This document shows, one piece after another, positions 8,146-18,971 of a stretch of DNA of 64,000 nt (its first letter is position 1; every line of letters starts with the position of its first letter). The notes below the pieces were generated by a model. It did not search any database. It saw nothing but the letters and a program-made list of their open reading frames with translations, and was not told where the DNA came from. The translations under genes were made by a program, and so were the position numbers. The DNA is from Cellulomonas sp. PhB143 (GTDB lineage Bacteria > Actinomycetota > Actinomycetes > Actinomycetales > Cellulomonadaceae). The DNA is taken from positions 310,001-374,000 of the forward strand of contig NZ_RKIJ01000010.1 of NCBI RefSeq assembly GCF_003752595.1, in the 5' to 3' direction.

Positions 8146-8712
8146 GTGAGGGAGAACCACGAGCGGCGCCGGCCGGACGTCACGGGAGTCGAGCTGGTCG
8201 GCGGCCCGGAGCGGCTCGAGCACCAGCTGCAGGGGTACGACGGTCGCTGGGCGGACGCCTACCTCGAGCACCGGGGGCGGATCCTGGAGGCGCTGGGAGC
8301 GTCGGACGCCCAGATCGAGCACATCGGGTCCACGTCGGTCCCCGGGCTGGCGGCGAAGCCGATCATCGACATCGTGGTGGCGGTGGACGACATCACCGCC
8401 GAGGAGGACTACCTCGACGCGCTCCTGTCCGCCGGATACGAGCTGCGGGTCCGCGAGCCGGGGCACCGCCTCGTGCGCACGCCGGTCCGCGACGTCCACG
8501 TGCACCTGTACGAGCGTGGCGACCCCGCCGTGGACGAGTACCTGCTCCTTCGCGACCACCTGCGCTCCGGCCCGACCGACCGCGCCCTCTACGAGAGCAC
8601 GAAGCGTGCGCTGCTCAGCAGGCGGTGGGACGACATGAACGACTACGCCGACGCCAAGACCGAGGTCATCACGGCGGTCAAGGCACGGGCGAGGTCGGCT
8701 CGCGAGCGGTGA
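8146..8712 (+). CDS. GrpB family protein (UPF0157)
   Basis: 188-residue member of the GrpB/UPF0157 family, related to nucleotidyltransferase folds. Visible motifs are IEHIGSTSVPGLAAKPIIDI, where GSTS and the D of IID resemble the nucleotidyltransferase GS...D pattern, and HVHLYERGDP. Substrate is unknown. GTG at 8146 is taken as start because the family N-terminus begins close by. It is divergent from the M23 gene (139-bp shared upstream region) and separated from rpsB by 357 bp, so it is probably its own unit. Confidence 0.88.
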   Translation: MRENHERRRPDVTGVELVGGPERLEHQLQGYDGRWADAYLEHRGRILEALGASDAQIEHIGSTSVPGLAAKPIIDIVVAVDDITAEEDYLDALLSAGYELRVREPGHRLVRTPVRDVHVHLYERGDPAVDEYLLLRDHLRSGPTDRALYESTKRALLSRRWDDMNDYADAKTEVITAVKARARSARER

Positions 8713-9069
8713 GGACGTGCGGGACCGGCAGGGTCCGGAGCCCCGCGCCGATCGGGTAGACTCGGTGCTGCGACCGGTGGGCCATGCCCGCGCGCACGGC
8801 GCCGCCGAGGCAGCGTCCCCGGAGGTCTCCGGGTCCCGTCGGTCGACATCGCGTGCCACCTCCACCGTCATCGGGTCCTGCCCGGTGGTCGTGGGTCGTC
8901 GTCGGTAGCGGTCCGCCCTCCGGGGCGGCGCCGGCGGGACGTGGCACCAGGGGTGCGGGCCGTCCGGCCCTCGCCGACAACCGAGAGTGCGTCCCGCCGG
9001 GAGACCGGGCAGGGCGCCTGACAAGCGTGGTACCGGGTGGGTCCTGGGCCACGCGCGAAAGGACGTGCC
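8713..9069 (+). other. long non-coding leader before rpsB
   Basis: 357 bp without a gene. It holds the TAGACT -10 at 8757-8762, a 6-bp hairpin with a GGTC loop (8818-8833), several G/C-rich short inverted repeats and the rpsB ribosome binding site gaaagga (about 9058). The RNA leader would be about 300 nt, much longer than usual here. I do not recognise a known S2-binding structure in it. Confidence 0.6.
8757..8762 (+). promoter_or_regulatory. -10 element for rpsB
   Basis: tagact matches the TANNNT consensus closely and is one of the best -10 elements in the window, identical to the one before rpsO. No clear -35. Confidence 0.6.
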
Positions 9070-10047
<978 letters not shown>

Positions 10048-10052
10048 GCCGA

Positions 10053-10089
10053 CAGGACCCCGGGCGAGCGAGTCTCGCCCGGGGTCCTG
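10053..10089 (+). terminator. hairpin between rpsB and tsf
   Basis: Perfect 15-bp stem (10053-10067 with 10075-10089) and 7-nt loop, starting 5 nt after the rpsB stop. Likely a partial terminator or 3'-end stabiliser setting the S2 to EF-Ts ratio, since I see no good promoter between it and tsf. Confidence 0.8.
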
Positions 10090-10185
10090 CCGCGACCGGC
10101 CGCAGCTGCAGGCTCCGGCGGTCCGGTGCACCGCCCTCCGACGGCGGACCCGGCACCATCCACGACACGACGTAAGGAAGCAGAC

Positions 10186-11025
10186 ATGGCGAACTACACC
10201 GCTGCTGACATCAAGGCGCTCCGCGAGCGCACCGGCGCCGGCATGCTCGACGTCAAGAAGGCGCTCGACGAGGCCGACGGCAACGCCGACAAGGCGCTCG
10301 AGATCATCCGCGTCAAGGGCCTCAAGGGCGTTGCCAAGCGCGAGGGCAACACCACCTCCGAGGGCCTCGTCGCCGTGCAGGTCGACGACGTCGACGGCGG
10401 CCAGACGGCCACGGTCGTCGAGCTCAACTCCGAGACGGACTTCGTCGCGAAGAACGACACGTTCATCGGCTTCGCGAACGACGTCCTCGCGGCCGTCGCC
10501 GCGGCCGGTGCCGCGGACCTCGACGCCGCGCTCGCCGCGCCGCTGGGCGAGGGCACCGTGCAGGACGCCGTCAACGGGGCCGCCGCCACGATGGGCGAGA
10601 AGATCGTCCTGCGTCGTGTCGCGCGCCTCGAGGGCGAGAAGGTCACCGCGTACCTCCACCGCACGGCCAAGGACCTGCCGCCGTCGATCGCCGCGGTCGT
10701 CGTCACCGACGCGAAGGGCGAGGCCGTCGCGAAGGACGTCGCCCAGCACATCGCGGCGATGTCGCCGGAGTTCCTCACCCGCGAGGACGTCCCGGCCGAG
10801 ACCGTCGCGAACGAGCGCCGGATCGCCGAGGAGACCTCGCGCAACGAGGGCAAGCCCGAGGCGGCGCTCCCGAAGATCGTCGAGGGCCGGCTGAACGGCT
10901 ACTTCAAGTCCGCGGTGCTGCTCGACCAGCCGCTGGCGAAGGACCCGAAGACGACGGTCGCGAAGCACCTCGAGGGTGTCGGCGGCTCGATGAGCGCGTT
11001 CGTGCGCTTCCGCGTCGGCTCCTGA
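10186..11025 (+). CDS. tsf: elongation factor Ts
   Basis: Nucleotide exchange factor that recycles EF-Tu from GDP to GTP. The 279-residue protein has an N-terminal UBA-like domain ([20 protein letters not shown]), the core motif [13 protein letters not shown] that contacts EF-Tu, and the C-terminal subdomain. ATG 10186 has the ribosome binding site aaggaag at normal spacing. It follows rpsB as in nearly all bacteria and is closed by a strong terminator. Confidence 0.97.
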   Translation: MANYTAADIKALRERTGAGMLDVKKALDEADGNADKALEIIRVKGLKGVAKREGNTTSEGLVAVQVDDVDGGQTATVVELNSETDFVAKNDTFIGFANDVLAAVAAAGAADLDAALAAPLGEGTVQDAVNGAAATMGEKIVLRRVARLEGEKVTAYLHRTAKDLPPSIAAVVVTDAKGEAVAKDVAQHIAAMSPEFLTREDVPAETVANERRIAEETSRNEGKPEAALPKIVEGRLNGYFKSAVLLDQPLAKDPKTTVAKHLEGVGGSMSAFVRFRVGS

Positions 11026-11032
11026 CCCCACC

Positions 11033-11069
11033 CGTCGGCCCGGCCCGCGTCACGCGGGCCGGGCCGACG
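11033..11069 (+). terminator. strong terminator after tsf
   Basis: Perfect 17-bp G/C stem (11033-11049 with 11053-11069) on a 3-nt loop, 7 nt after the tsf stop. Confidence 0.85.
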
Positions 11070-11138
11070 CGCACCCGGGCACGGTCGTGGACGGCGACCG
11101 CCCGGTCGGCCCCGGCGGCCCGTGCCCCCCTGCGGCGG

Positions 11139-11144
11139 TACGGT
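11139..11144 (+). promoter_or_regulatory. -10 element for pyrH-frr
   Basis: tacggt fits TANNNT and lies between the tsf terminator and pyrH, giving a leader of about 50 nt. Confidence 0.5.
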
Positions 11145-11200
11145 GTCGTGGCGGGTGCCCGGCCCGACCAGCACGACGACGAAGGACGGTGTTTCGAACG

Positions 11201-11938
11201 GTGACCGCGACGAACCAGGTCGAGGCGGGCAGAGCCCGCCGCGTGCTCCTCAAGCTCTCGGGCGAGACCTTCGGCGGGGGCGAGATCGGTCTCGCGGCCG
11301 ACGTCGTCCGCCGGGTCGCGGAGGAGATCTCCGGCGCCGTGGACCGTGGCGTGCAGGTGGCGATCGTCGTCGGCGGCGGGAACTTCTTCCGGGGCGCGGA
11401 GCTCTCGCAGAGCGGGATGGACCGCGCCCGCGCCGACTACATGGGCATGCTCGGCACGGTGATGAACTGCCTGGCGCTCCAGGACTTCCTCGAGCAGTCG
11501 GGCACGAGCACGCGGGTGCAGACCGCCATCACGATGGGGCAGGTCGCCGAGCCGTACATCCCGCTGCGCGCGATCCGCCACCTCGACAAGGGTCGGGTCG
11601 TCATCTTCGGCGCGGGCGCCGGCATGCCGTACTTCTCGACCGACACGGTCTCGGTCCAGCGGGCGCTGGAGGTGCACTGCGACGAGGTGCTCATGGGCAA
11701 GAACGGTGTGGACGCGGTCTACACCGCGGACCCGCGGGTGGACCCCGACGCGGTCCGTCTCGAGCACCTGACGTACACGGAGGCGCTGGTCCAGGATCTC
11801 GGCGTGATGGACCAGACCGCGATGAGCCTGTGCCGCGACAACGACGTGCGCATGCGCGTGTTCGGCATGAACGAGCCGGGCAACGTGACCCGTGCCCTGC
11901 TGGGCGAGAGTATTGGCACACTGGTCACTGCGGACTGA
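11201..11938 (+). CDS. pyrH: uridylate kinase (UMP kinase)
   Basis: Phosphorylates UMP to UDP in pyrimidine nucleotide synthesis; belongs to the amino-acid kinase fold, forms hexamers and is typically regulated by GTP and UTP. The 245-residue product shows [11 protein letters not shown] (phosphate-binding), [40 protein letters not shown] and [13 protein letters not shown], all typical. GTG 11201 fits the family start; another in-frame GTG at 11189 sits only 2-3 nt from the gaagga ribosome binding site and is less likely. Confidence 0.95.
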   Translation: MTATNQVEAGRARRVLLKLSGETFGGGEIGLAADVVRRVAEEISGAVDRGVQVAIVVGGGNFFRGAELSQSGMDRARADYMGMLGTVMNCLALQDFLEQSGTSTRVQTAITMGQVAEPYIPLRAIRHLDKGRVVIFGAGAGMPYFSTDTVSVQRALEVHCDEVLMGKNGVDAVYTADPRVDPDAVRLEHLTYTEALVQDLGVMDQTAMSLCRDNDVRMRVFGMNEPGNVTRALLGESIGTLVTAD

Positions 11939-12035
11939 GACCGCGGTGGGACGCCGTGCCCCGGGCGCGGCGACGGATCGATCAGGGGCGGACGCTGCAC
12001 CGCACGACGCCCGACGCACGCACTAAGGAGCACAG

Positions 12036-12593
12036 GTGATCGACGAGACCCTCCTCGAGGCGGAGGAGAAGATGGACAAGGCGATCGAGGTCGCCAAGGA
12101 GGACTTCGCGACGATCCGGACGGGCCGCGCGAACCCTGCGATGTTCTCCAAGATCACCGTCGAGTACTACGGTGCGCCGACGCCGCTGCAGCAGCTCGCG
12201 TCGTTCTCGACGCCGGAGGCCCGCACGATGGTCGTCTCCCCGTTCGACAAGACGGCGATGGCGGCGATCGAGAAGGCGATCCGCGACTCCGACCTCGGGG
12301 TCAGCCCCAGCAACGACGGCAACATCATCCGCGTCGTGCTGCCCGTGCTGACCGAGGAGCGTCGTCGCGAGTACGTCAAGCTGGCACGCTCGAAGGCGGA
12401 GGAGGCGCGCGTCTCGGTGCGCAACGTCCGCCGTCGGGCCAAGGAGGCGCTCGACCGCATCGTCAAGGACGGCGAGGCCGGCGAAGACGAGGGCTCGCGC
12501 GCCGAGAAGGAGCTGGAGGGCCTGACCCGGTCCCACGTCGAGGCGATCGACCACCTGCTCTCGGGCAAGGAGAACGAGCTGCTCGAGGTCTGA
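12036..12593 (+). CDS. frr: ribosome recycling factor
   Basis: With EF-G, splits post-termination ribosomes. The 185-residue L-shaped protein shows [27 protein letters not shown] and [20 protein letters not shown], all diagnostic. The GTG start has aaggag at good spacing. It ends in a TGATG overlap with cdsA, indicating translational coupling. Confidence 0.97.
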   Translation: MIDETLLEAEEKMDKAIEVAKEDFATIRTGRANPAMFSKITVEYYGAPTPLQQLASFSTPEARTMVVSPFDKTAMAAIEKAIRDSDLGVSPSNDGNIIRVVLPVLTEERRREYVKLARSKAEEARVSVRNVRRRAKEALDRIVKDGEAGEDEGSRAEKELEGLTRSHVEAIDHLLSGKENELLEV

Positions 12594-13435
12594 TGACTGC
12601 CGACCCCCTCTCCGAGCGTCCGGCGCGCGTCCCGCGCGCCGGGCGCAACCTCCCGGCCGCCATCGGCGTCGGGGTCCTGCTGCTCGTCGTCGTCGGTGCG
12701 TCGCTGGGCTACAGCGCTGTGCCGTTCGTCGTCTTCGCGGCGGTGGCGGTCGGGGCGGCCCTGTGGGAGCTGCGGACGGCGTTCGCCCGCCGCGACATCC
12801 GGATCCCGATCGTCCCGCTCCTCGTGGGGAGCACCGGGATCATCGTCTCGTCCTACGTCTCGGGTGCCGAGGCGCTCATGGTGGCCTTCCTGATCACCGT
12901 CGTCGGGTGCGTCGTGTGGCGCCTGGTCGACGGCGGCGGGCCGGCGGCCGTGCGCGACTCGGCCGCGACCACCTTCGCGGTGACCTACCTGCCGTTCATG
13001 GCGGGGTTCGTGATGCTCATGCTCGCGGACCCCCAGGGTCGGGTGCGCGTGCTCCTGTTCATCCTGCTGGCCGTGGCCAACGACGTCGGCGGGTACGTGG
13101 CGGGGGTCCTCTTCGGGCGCCACCCGCTGGCGCCGACGGTCAGCCCGAAGAAGAGCTGGGAAGGGCTCGCGGGATCGTTCGTCCTCGCGATCGTGGTCGG
13201 CGTGGTCGGCGCGACGTGGGGGCTGGACGCGAGCCCGTGGCTCGGCGTCGCCCTCGGTGTGGTCGCCCCGCTGACCGCGACCGTCGGGGACCTCGCCGAG
13301 TCCCTCATGAAGCGCGACCTCGAGCTCAAGGACATGGGCTCGCTCCTGCCCGGGCACGGGGGCGTGCTCGACCGGCTCGACTCCATGCTGCTGACCGCAC
13401 CCTTCGTCTACCTCATCCTCAGCGTCGCGGTCTGA
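12593..13435 (+). CDS. cdsA: phosphatidate cytidylyltransferase
   Basis: Integral membrane enzyme making CDP-diacylglycerol from phosphatidic acid and CTP, the entry to phosphatidylglycerol, cardiolipin and phosphatidylinositol; pgsA downstream in this window uses its product. The 280-residue protein has about eight hydrophobic segments and the family signature [20 protein letters not shown] with the basic and acidic residues for Mg-CTP binding. ATG overlaps the frr stop by one base. Confidence 0.94.
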   Translation: MTADPLSERPARVPRAGRNLPAAIGVGVLLLVVVGASLGYSAVPFVVFAAVAVGAALWELRTAFARRDIRIPIVPLLVGSTGIIVSSYVSGAEALMVAFLITVVGCVVWRLVDGGGPAAVRDSAATTFAVTYLPFMAGFVMLMLADPQGRVRVLLFILLAVANDVGGYVAGVLFGRHPLAPTVSPKKSWEGLAGSFVLAIVVGVVGATWGLDASPWLGVALGVVAPLTATVGDLAESLMKRDLELKDMGSLLPGHGGVLDRLDSMLLTAPFVYLILSVAV

Positions 13436-13478
13436 ACGCCGCGACGTCCCCGCCACCACACCGACCTCAGGACCTGAC

Positions 13479-14672
13479 ATGGCAGAGCACCCGACCTCCC
13501 GCCCCGCGCGAGGCAGCACGACCGACCTCGGCCGTCCGACGGTGCGCCCGTCGGACGAGACCGCGCCCCTGCCGCTGAGCTTCACCGCTCGTCGCCGCGG
13601 CAAGCCGCCGCGCCACTTCGCCGACCTCACCTCCGACGAGGTCCGCGAGGTCGTCGAGAGCCTCGGCGAGAAGCCGTTCCGCGCCAAGCAGCTCGCCACG
13701 CACTACTACAGCCACCTCACGCGCGACCCGGACGGGATGACCGACCTCCCGGCCGCCACGCGGGACCTGCTCGCCGAGCACCTGTTCCCCGAGCTGCTCA
13801 CGCCCCGGCGCCGCATGGAGGCCGACGGCGGCACGACGGTGAAGATGCTCTGGCACCTGTTCGACGGGGCGAAGGTCGAGTCGGTCCTCATGCGCTACCC
13901 GCGCAGGACGACGCTGTGCGTCTCCAGCCAGGCCGGCTGCGGCATGGCCTGCCCGTTCTGTGCGACGGGCCAGCTCGGCCTGACCCGCAACCTCTCCGTC
14001 GCGGAGATCGTCGAGCAGGTGCGCGCCGCCTCCCGCTCGCTCGCGGACGGGGAGATCCCGGGCGGACCCGCCCGGCTGAACAACCTGGTCTTCATGGGTA
14101 TGGGCGAGCCGATGGCGAACTACAAGGCCGTCATCGGCACGGTCCGCCGGCTCGTGGCGCCCGCCCCCGAGGGGTTCGGGATGTCGGCGCGCAACATCAC
14201 GGTCTCGACGGTCGGGCTCGTCCCGGCGATGCGCCGCCTGACGGACGAGGGGATCCCCGTGACCCTCGCGCTGTCGCTGCACGCGCCGGACGACGAGCTG
14301 CGCAGCGAGCTCGTGCCGATCAACACGCGCTGGTCGGTCGACGAGGCGCTCGACGCCGCGCGGGCCTACTTCGAGAAGACCGGTCGGCGCGTGAGCATCG
14401 AGTACGCGCTGATCAAGGACATGAACGACCATGCGTGGCGTGCCGACCTGCTGGGGGAGAAGCTCAACGCGCGGGGCAAGGGCTGGGTGCACGTCAACCC
14501 GATCCCGCTCAACCCCACGCCTGGCTCGATCTGGACGGCCAGCGACCGTGACGTGGAGGACGAGTTCGTGGCACGATTGCGCGCGCACGGGATCCCCACC
14601 ACGATCCGTGACACCCGCGGCAGCGACATCGACGGTGCCTGCGGACAGCTCGCAGCCGAGGAGGACGAGTGA
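13479..14672 (+). CDS. rlmN: 23S rRNA (adenine2503-C2)-methyltransferase RlmN
   Basis: Radical SAM enzyme methylating C2 of A2503 in 23S rRNA and A37 in some tRNAs. The 397-residue product carries the radical SAM cluster motif Cys154-x3-Cys158-x2-Cys161 (CGMACPFC), GMGEPMANY, and a C-terminal [11 protein letters not shown] whose Cys matches the second catalytic Cys of the family. ATG 13479 precedes a disordered N-terminal region of about 40 residues. It overlaps the DivIVA-motif gene by 4 bp. Confidence 0.95.
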   Translation: MAEHPTSRPARGSTTDLGRPTVRPSDETAPLPLSFTARRRGKPPRHFADLTSDEVREVVESLGEKPFRAKQLATHYYSHLTRDPDGMTDLPAATRDLLAEHLFPELLTPRRRMEADGGTTVKMLWHLFDGAKVESVLMRYPRRTTLCVSSQAGCGMACPFCATGQLGLTRNLSVAEIVEQVRAASRSLADGEIPGGPARLNNLVFMGMGEPMANYKAVIGTVRRLVAPAPEGFGMSARNITVSTVGLVPAMRRLTDEGIPVTLALSLHAPDDELRSELVPINTRWSVDEALDAARAYFEKTGRRVSIEYALIKDMNDHAWRADLLGEKLNARGKGWVHVNPIPLNPTPGSIWTASDRDVEDEFVARLRAHGIPTTIRDTRGSDIDGACGQLAAEEDE

Positions 14673-15223
14673 CGACGAGCCTGTTCAGCACCGTGAAGGG
14701 GTCCGAGCGCGGGTACGAGCCCGACGAGGTCGACACCTTCTTCGCGCAGGCGCGCGCGCTGTACGAGGGGCGCGAGGGCAGGTCGCTGACGAGCACCCAG
14801 ATCCAGACCTCCACGTTCGAGCTCGTGCGCGGCGGGTACGACACCCACGAGGTCGACGAGGCGCTCGACCGCCTCGAGGGCGCCTTCATCGCGCGTCAGC
14901 GCGCGGCCTACGTCGCGGCGCACGGCCAGCAGGCCTGGCTCGACGCGCTCGCCGAGCGCGCACGCACGCTCTACGACCGCCTCGGCCGCCCGGAGGGGCA
15001 GAAGTTCCGTCCGGCGGAGCGTGGCGAGCCCGCCTACGACACGGACGACGTCGACGACCTGTGCGACCGCCTCGTGGACTTCTTCGACCGGCAGGTCCCG
15101 CTCACCTCCACGGAGGTGCGCGACACCGTCTTCCGGCGCCGGCGCGGCACCGCCGGGTACGCCGAGGGGCCCGTCGACGCGTTCCTCGCACGCGCCGTCG
15201 AGGTGCTGCTCGGCGTCGAGTGA
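14669..15223 (+). CDS. DivIVA-domain repeat protein
   Basis: 184-residue soluble protein without a long coiled coil. It contains four DivIVA N-terminal-type motifs (aromatic, four residues, then VD): RGYEPDEVD (Tyr16), GGYDTHEVD (Tyr57), PAYDTDDVD (Tyr123) and AGYAEGPVD (Tyr164). Motifs 1-2 and 3-4 are spaced identically, so the protein is an internal duplication with a 107-residue period. In DivIVA/Wag31 such motifs bind curved membrane, but the polymerising coiled coil is missing, so this may be a partner or modulator. It is coupled to rlmN upstream and dxr downstream. Confidence 0.85.
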   Translation: MTTSLFSTVKGSERGYEPDEVDTFFAQARALYEGREGRSLTSTQIQTSTFELVRGGYDTHEVDEALDRLEGAFIARQRAAYVAAHGQQAWLDALAERARTLYDRLGRPEGQKFRPAERGEPAYDTDDVDDLCDRLVDFFDRQVPLTSTEVRDTVFRRRRGTAGYAEGPVDAFLARAVEVLLGVE

Positions 15224-16449
15224 TGCCCGTGCCGGACGTGCCGGACCGCCGCACGCCCGCCGGCGAAGGCGGTGTCGCGGACGCCCGGAGCGTCGCGCTC
15301 CTCGGGTCGACCGGCTCGATCGGTACGCAGGCCGTCGAGGTGCTGTGCGCGCACCCGGACCGCTTCCGGGTCGAGTCGCTGACGGCAGGGGGGTCGGACA
15401 TCGACCTCCTCGCCGCGCAGGCCGCGCGCCTGGGCGTCGCCCGGGTCGCCGTCGCGGACGCGGGCGCCACCGACCGGCTGGCCGCCGCGCTGCGCGCAGT
15501 CGGGGCGGCGGGCGTGGACGTCGTCGCCGGACCGGACGCCGCGAGCCGGGTGGCGGCGTCGGGCGCGGACGTGGTGCTCAACGGGATCACCGGGTCGGTG
15601 GGTCTCGGCCCGACGCTGGCGGCGCTGGGGGCCGGGTCGACGCTCGCCCTCGCGAACAAGGAGTCGCTCGTCGCCGGGGGCGCACTGGTCCGCGCGGCGC
15701 GGCGGCGCGCGGATCAGATCGTGCCGGTCGACTCCGAGCACTCGGCGATCGCCCAGTCGCTGCGCGGGGGCGCGCGGCGCGAGGTGCGCCGGCTCGTCCT
15801 GACCGCGTCGGGCGGCCCGTTCCGCGGCTGGCCGGCCGACCGGGTCGCGGCGGCCACGCCCGCGCAGGCGCTCGCCCACCCCACGTGGTCGATGGGCCCG
15901 GTGGTGTCCGTGAACTCCGCGAGCCTGGTGAACAAGGGGCTCGAGCTGATCGAGGCGCACCTGCTGTTCGACGTGCCGACGTCCGACATCACCGTGGTCG
16001 TCCACCCGCAGTCGGTCGTGCACTCGATGGTCGAGTTCGTCGACGGGGCGACGATCGCCCAGGCGTCACCGCCCGACATGCGGCTGCCGATCGCGCTGGG
16101 CCTGAGCTGGCCGGAGCGCCTGGACCCCGTGGTCCCTGGGTGCGACTGGACGTCGGCGGCGACGTGGACGTTCGAGCCCCTGGACGAGGCGGCGTTCCCC
16201 GCCGTGCGGCTCGCCCGCGAGGCCGTGGACACCTCGGCGACCCACCCGGCGGTCTACAACGCGGCCAACGAGGTGTGCGTCGCGGCGTTCCTGGCGGGCC
16301 GCGCGCGCTTCGGCGACGTCGTGGCGACGGTCGAGCGGGTGCTGGGCGAGCACGACGGCGTCCGCGGCGCGGACCTCACGCTGGAGGCCGTGCACGACGC
16401 CGAGCGCTGGGCGCGCGATCGGGCCCGCGCCCACCTGGCGCACACCTGA
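15223..16449 (+). CDS. dxr: 1-deoxy-D-xylulose 5-phosphate reductoisomerase
   Basis: Converts DXP to MEP with NADPH, the committed step of the non-mevalonate isoprenoid pathway; ispG from the same pathway lies two genes downstream. The 408-residue product has the NADPH-binding [11 protein letters not shown] motif, [23 protein letters not shown] and the metal and substrate loop [12 protein letters not shown] 15223 overlaps the preceding stop by one base (TGATG). Confidence 0.96.
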   Translation: MPVPDVPDRRTPAGEGGVADARSVALLGSTGSIGTQAVEVLCAHPDRFRVESLTAGGSDIDLLAAQAARLGVARVAVADAGATDRLAAALRAVGAAGVDVVAGPDAASRVAASGADVVLNGITGSVGLGPTLAALGAGSTLALANKESLVAGGALVRAARRRADQIVPVDSEHSAIAQSLRGGARREVRRLVLTASGGPFRGWPADRVAAATPAQALAHPTWSMGPVVSVNSASLVNKGLELIEAHLLFDVPTSDITVVVHPQSVVHSMVEFVDGATIAQASPPDMRLPIALGLSWPERLDPVVPGCDWTSAATWTFEPLDEAAFPAVRLAREAVDTSATHPAVYNAANEVCVAAFLAGRARFGDVVATVERVLGEHDGVRGADLTLEAVHDAERWARDRARAHLAHT

Positions 16450-16455
16450 GCGACG

Positions 16456-16461
16456 TACCCT
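16456..16461 (+). promoter_or_regulatory. start-proximal -10 of rip1 (leaderless type)
   Basis: taccct fits TANNNT and stands exactly 6 nt before the GTG start of rip1, with no ribosome binding site between. Confidence 0.65.
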
Positions 16462-16467
16462 GCCCCC

Positions 16468-17787
16468 GTGGACATGATCGTCGGGATCGTCGTGGTGGTC
16501 GTCGGGGTGCTGGCGTCGATCGCGCTGCACGAGGTGGGGCACATGGTGCCGGCCCGGCGGTTCGGCGTGCGCGTGAGCCAGTACATGGTCGGGTTCGGCC
16601 CGACGCTGTGGTCGCGCGTGCGCGGCGAGACGGAGTACGGCCTCAAGGCGGTCCCGCTCGGCGGGTACGTCCGCCTGGTCGGGATGTACCCGCCGGCGCC
16701 GGCGGGCGCCGTTGCCGCGGACCGGCCCACCGGCTTCTTCGGACGGCTCGTGGCGGACGCGCGCGAGCAGAGCACCGAGGAGGTCCGGCCCGGCGAGGAG
16801 GGCCGGGCGTTCTACCACCTCTCGGCGCCCAAGAAGGTCGTCGTGATGCTCGGCGGGCCAGTGATGAACCTCGTCATCGCCCTCGTCCTGCTGCTCGTCG
16901 TGGACGTGGGCATCGGCCTGCCGACGGCGACGACCACCGTCGCCTCCGTGGTCCCGTGCGTCACCTCGACGAGCGCGACGACGGCCCCCTCGACCTGCAC
17001 GGCGGACGACCCGCAGTCTCCCGCGGCGGCGGCGGGCCTCGAGCCGGGCGACGAGATCGTCGCCGTCGGTGGCACGGCCGTGACCGGGTGGGACCAGATG
17101 GTCGGGCTGATCGACGGCGCGGCGGGCACCCCGACCGAGGTCGACGTCGTCCGCGGCGGCGCGCGGACCACCCTGACCGTCACCCCGGCGCCGGTCCAGC
17201 GCCAGGTGGTCTCCGCCGCGGGCACGCCCGTCGTCGACGGTGACGGCGACCCGGTCACCCGGCCCGGCGGCTACGTCGGCCTCGCGCCGACCTCCGAGCG
17301 GGTGTCCCAGCCGGTCTCGTCCGTGCCGGGTGCGGTCTGGGACCAGGTCGCGGCGACCGCCGGTGTCGTGGTGACCCTCCCCGCGAAGATCGTCGGCGTG
17401 GCGGAGGCGGCGTTCGGCGGCCAGGAGCGCGACGCGACGTCGGTCATGGGCGTGGTCGGGGTGGGGCGCATCGCGGTGGACGCCGCCGAGTCGGACTCCC
17501 CGGTCGTCGACCGGCTCGCCTTCCTGCTCTCGCTCCTGGCGTCCCTGAACGTGGCCCTGTTCGTGTTCAACCTCATCCCCTTGCTGCCGCTCGACGGCGG
17601 GCACGTGGTCAACGCCCTTTACGAGGGCGCGAAGCGGCAGGTCGCGCGCGTTCGGGGCGCTCCGCGGCCCGGTCCGGCGGACGTCGCGCGGATGATGCCG
17701 GTGGCGTACGTGATGTTCGTCGTGCTCGTCGGCGTCGGCGGGCTGCTGATCTACGCGGACATCGTGAACCCCGTCACGATCGGCTGA
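16468..17787 (+). CDS. rip1: Rip1/RseP family site-2 protease
   Basis: Zinc intramembrane protease that cleaves membrane-bound anti-sigma factors and other single-pass substrates. The 439-residue protein has HEVGH (His20, Glu21, His24) in the first membrane segment, a second segment after [15 protein letters not shown], one PDZ domain (about residues 180-260), and the third metal ligand in LPLDGGH (Asp376) within the third segment. The very short cytoplasmic N-terminus before HEVGH confirms the GTG start. It stands between dxr and ispG, as in M. tuberculosis. Confidence 0.94.
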   Translation: MDMIVGIVVVVVGVLASIALHEVGHMVPARRFGVRVSQYMVGFGPTLWSRVRGETEYGLKAVPLGGYVRLVGMYPPAPAGAVAADRPTGFFGRLVADAREQSTEEVRPGEEGRAFYHLSAPKKVVVMLGGPVMNLVIALVLLLVVDVGIGLPTATTTVASVVPCVTSTSATTAPSTCTADDPQSPAAAAGLEPGDEIVAVGGTAVTGWDQMVGLIDGAAGTPTEVDVVRGGARTTLTVTPAPVQRQVVSAAGTPVVDGDGDPVTRPGGYVGLAPTSERVSQPVSSVPGAVWDQVAATAGVVVTLPAKIVGVAEAAFGGQERDATSVMGVVGVGRIAVDAAESDSPVVDRLAFLLSLLASLNVALFVFNLIPLLPLDGGHVVNALYEGAKRQVARVRGAPRPGPADVARMMPVAYVMFVVLVGVGGLLIYADIVNPVTIG

Positions 17788-17795
17788 CCGGGGTG

Positions 17796-17801
17796 GATAC
17801 T
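17796..17801 (+). promoter_or_regulatory. start-proximal -10 of ispG
   Basis: gatact lies 6 nt before the GTG at 17808, which supports that start over the in-frame GTG at 17793. Confidence 0.6.
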
Positions 17802-17807
17802 GGTCGG

Positions 17808-18971
17808 GTGAGCCAGCCCATCAGTCTCGGAATGCCCGAAGCCCCCGCGCCGGTGCTCGCACCCCGCCGTCCGACGCGCAAGATCCGGGTCGGGTCCGTC
17901 GACGTCGGGGGGGACGCGCCGGTCAGCGTGCAGTCGATGACGACGACCCCCACCACGGACGTCAACGCCACGCTCCAGCAGATCGCGGAGCTCACCGCGG
18001 CCGGCTGCGACATCGTCCGGGTCGCCGTCCCGACGCAGGACGACGCGGACGCCCTGCCGGCGATCGCGCGCAAGTCGCAGATCCCCGTGGTCGCCGACAT
18101 CCACTTCCAGCCGAAGTACGTCTTCGCGGCGATCGACGCGGGGTGCGCGGCGGTGCGCGTCAACCCCGGCAACATCCGGCAGTTCGACGACCAGGTCAAG
18201 GAGATCGCGCGGGCGGCGAGCGACGCGGGCGTGTCCCTGCGCATCGGCGTGAACGCCGGCTCCCTCGACCGGCGCCTGCTGGCGAAGTACGGGAAGGCGA
18301 CCCCCGAGGCGCTCGTGGAGTCGGCGCGGTGGGAGGCCTCGCTCTTCGAGGAGCACGGCTTCCACGACTTCAAGATCTCCGTCAAGCACAACGACCCCGT
18401 CGTCATGGTGCACGCGTACGAGCTGCTCTCGCAGGCGGGGGACTGGCCGTTGCACCTCGGCGTGACCGAGGCGGGGCCCGCATTCCAGGGCACGATCAAG
18501 TCGGCGACCGCGTTCGGCGCCCTCCTGAGCCAGGGCATCGGCGACACGATCCGGGTCTCCCTGTCCGCGCCGCCGGTCGAGGAGGTGAAGGTCGGGACCC
18601 AGATCCTGCAGTCGCTCAACCTGCGCCCGCGCAAGCTCGAGATCGTCTCCTGCCCGTCCTGCGGACGCGCGCAGGTCGACGTGTACTCGCTCGCCGAGAA
18701 GGTCACCGCCGGACTCGAGGGCATGGAGGTGCCCCTGCGGGTCGCGGTCATGGGCTGCGTCGTGAACGGCCCGGGCGAGGCGCGCGAGGCAGACCTGGGC
18801 GTCGCGTCCGGGAACGGCAAGGGGCAGATCTTCGTCAAGGGCGAGGTCGTCAAGACCGTGCCCGAGGCGCTGATCGTCGAGACGCTGATCGACGAGGCCA
18901 TGCGGATCGCGGAGCAGATGCCCCCGCAGGGCGAGGCCCAGGCGGGCGCGCCCACAGTGAGCGTCGGCTGA
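17808..18971 (+). CDS. ispG: 4-hydroxy-3-methylbut-2-en-1-yl diphosphate synthase
   Basis: [4Fe-4S] enzyme that reduces and opens the cyclic MEcPP to HMBPP, the penultimate MEP-pathway step. The protein (387 residues from the chosen start) has the TIM-barrel motifs [20 protein letters not shown] and VRVNPGNIR, and the cluster cysteines in SCPSCGR and [10 protein letters not shown]. It ends immediately before the GNAT gene with no spacer. Confidence 0.95.
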   Translation: MSQPISLGMPEAPAPVLAPRRPTRKIRVGSVDVGGDAPVSVQSMTTTPTTDVNATLQQIAELTAAGCDIVRVAVPTQDDADALPAIARKSQIPVVADIHFQPKYVFAAIDAGCAAVRVNPGNIRQFDDQVKEIARAASDAGVSLRIGVNAGSLDRRLLAKYGKATPEALVESARWEASLFEEHGFHDFKISVKHNDPVVMVHAYELLSQAGDWPLHLGVTEAGPAFQGTIKSATAFGALLSQGIGDTIRVSLSAPPVEEVKVGTQILQSLNLRPRKLEIVSCPSCGRAQVDVYSLAEKVTAGLEGMEVPLRVAVMGCVVNGPGEAREADLGVASGNGKGQIFVKGEVVKTVPEALIVETLIDEAMRIAEQMPPQGEAQAGAPTVSVG

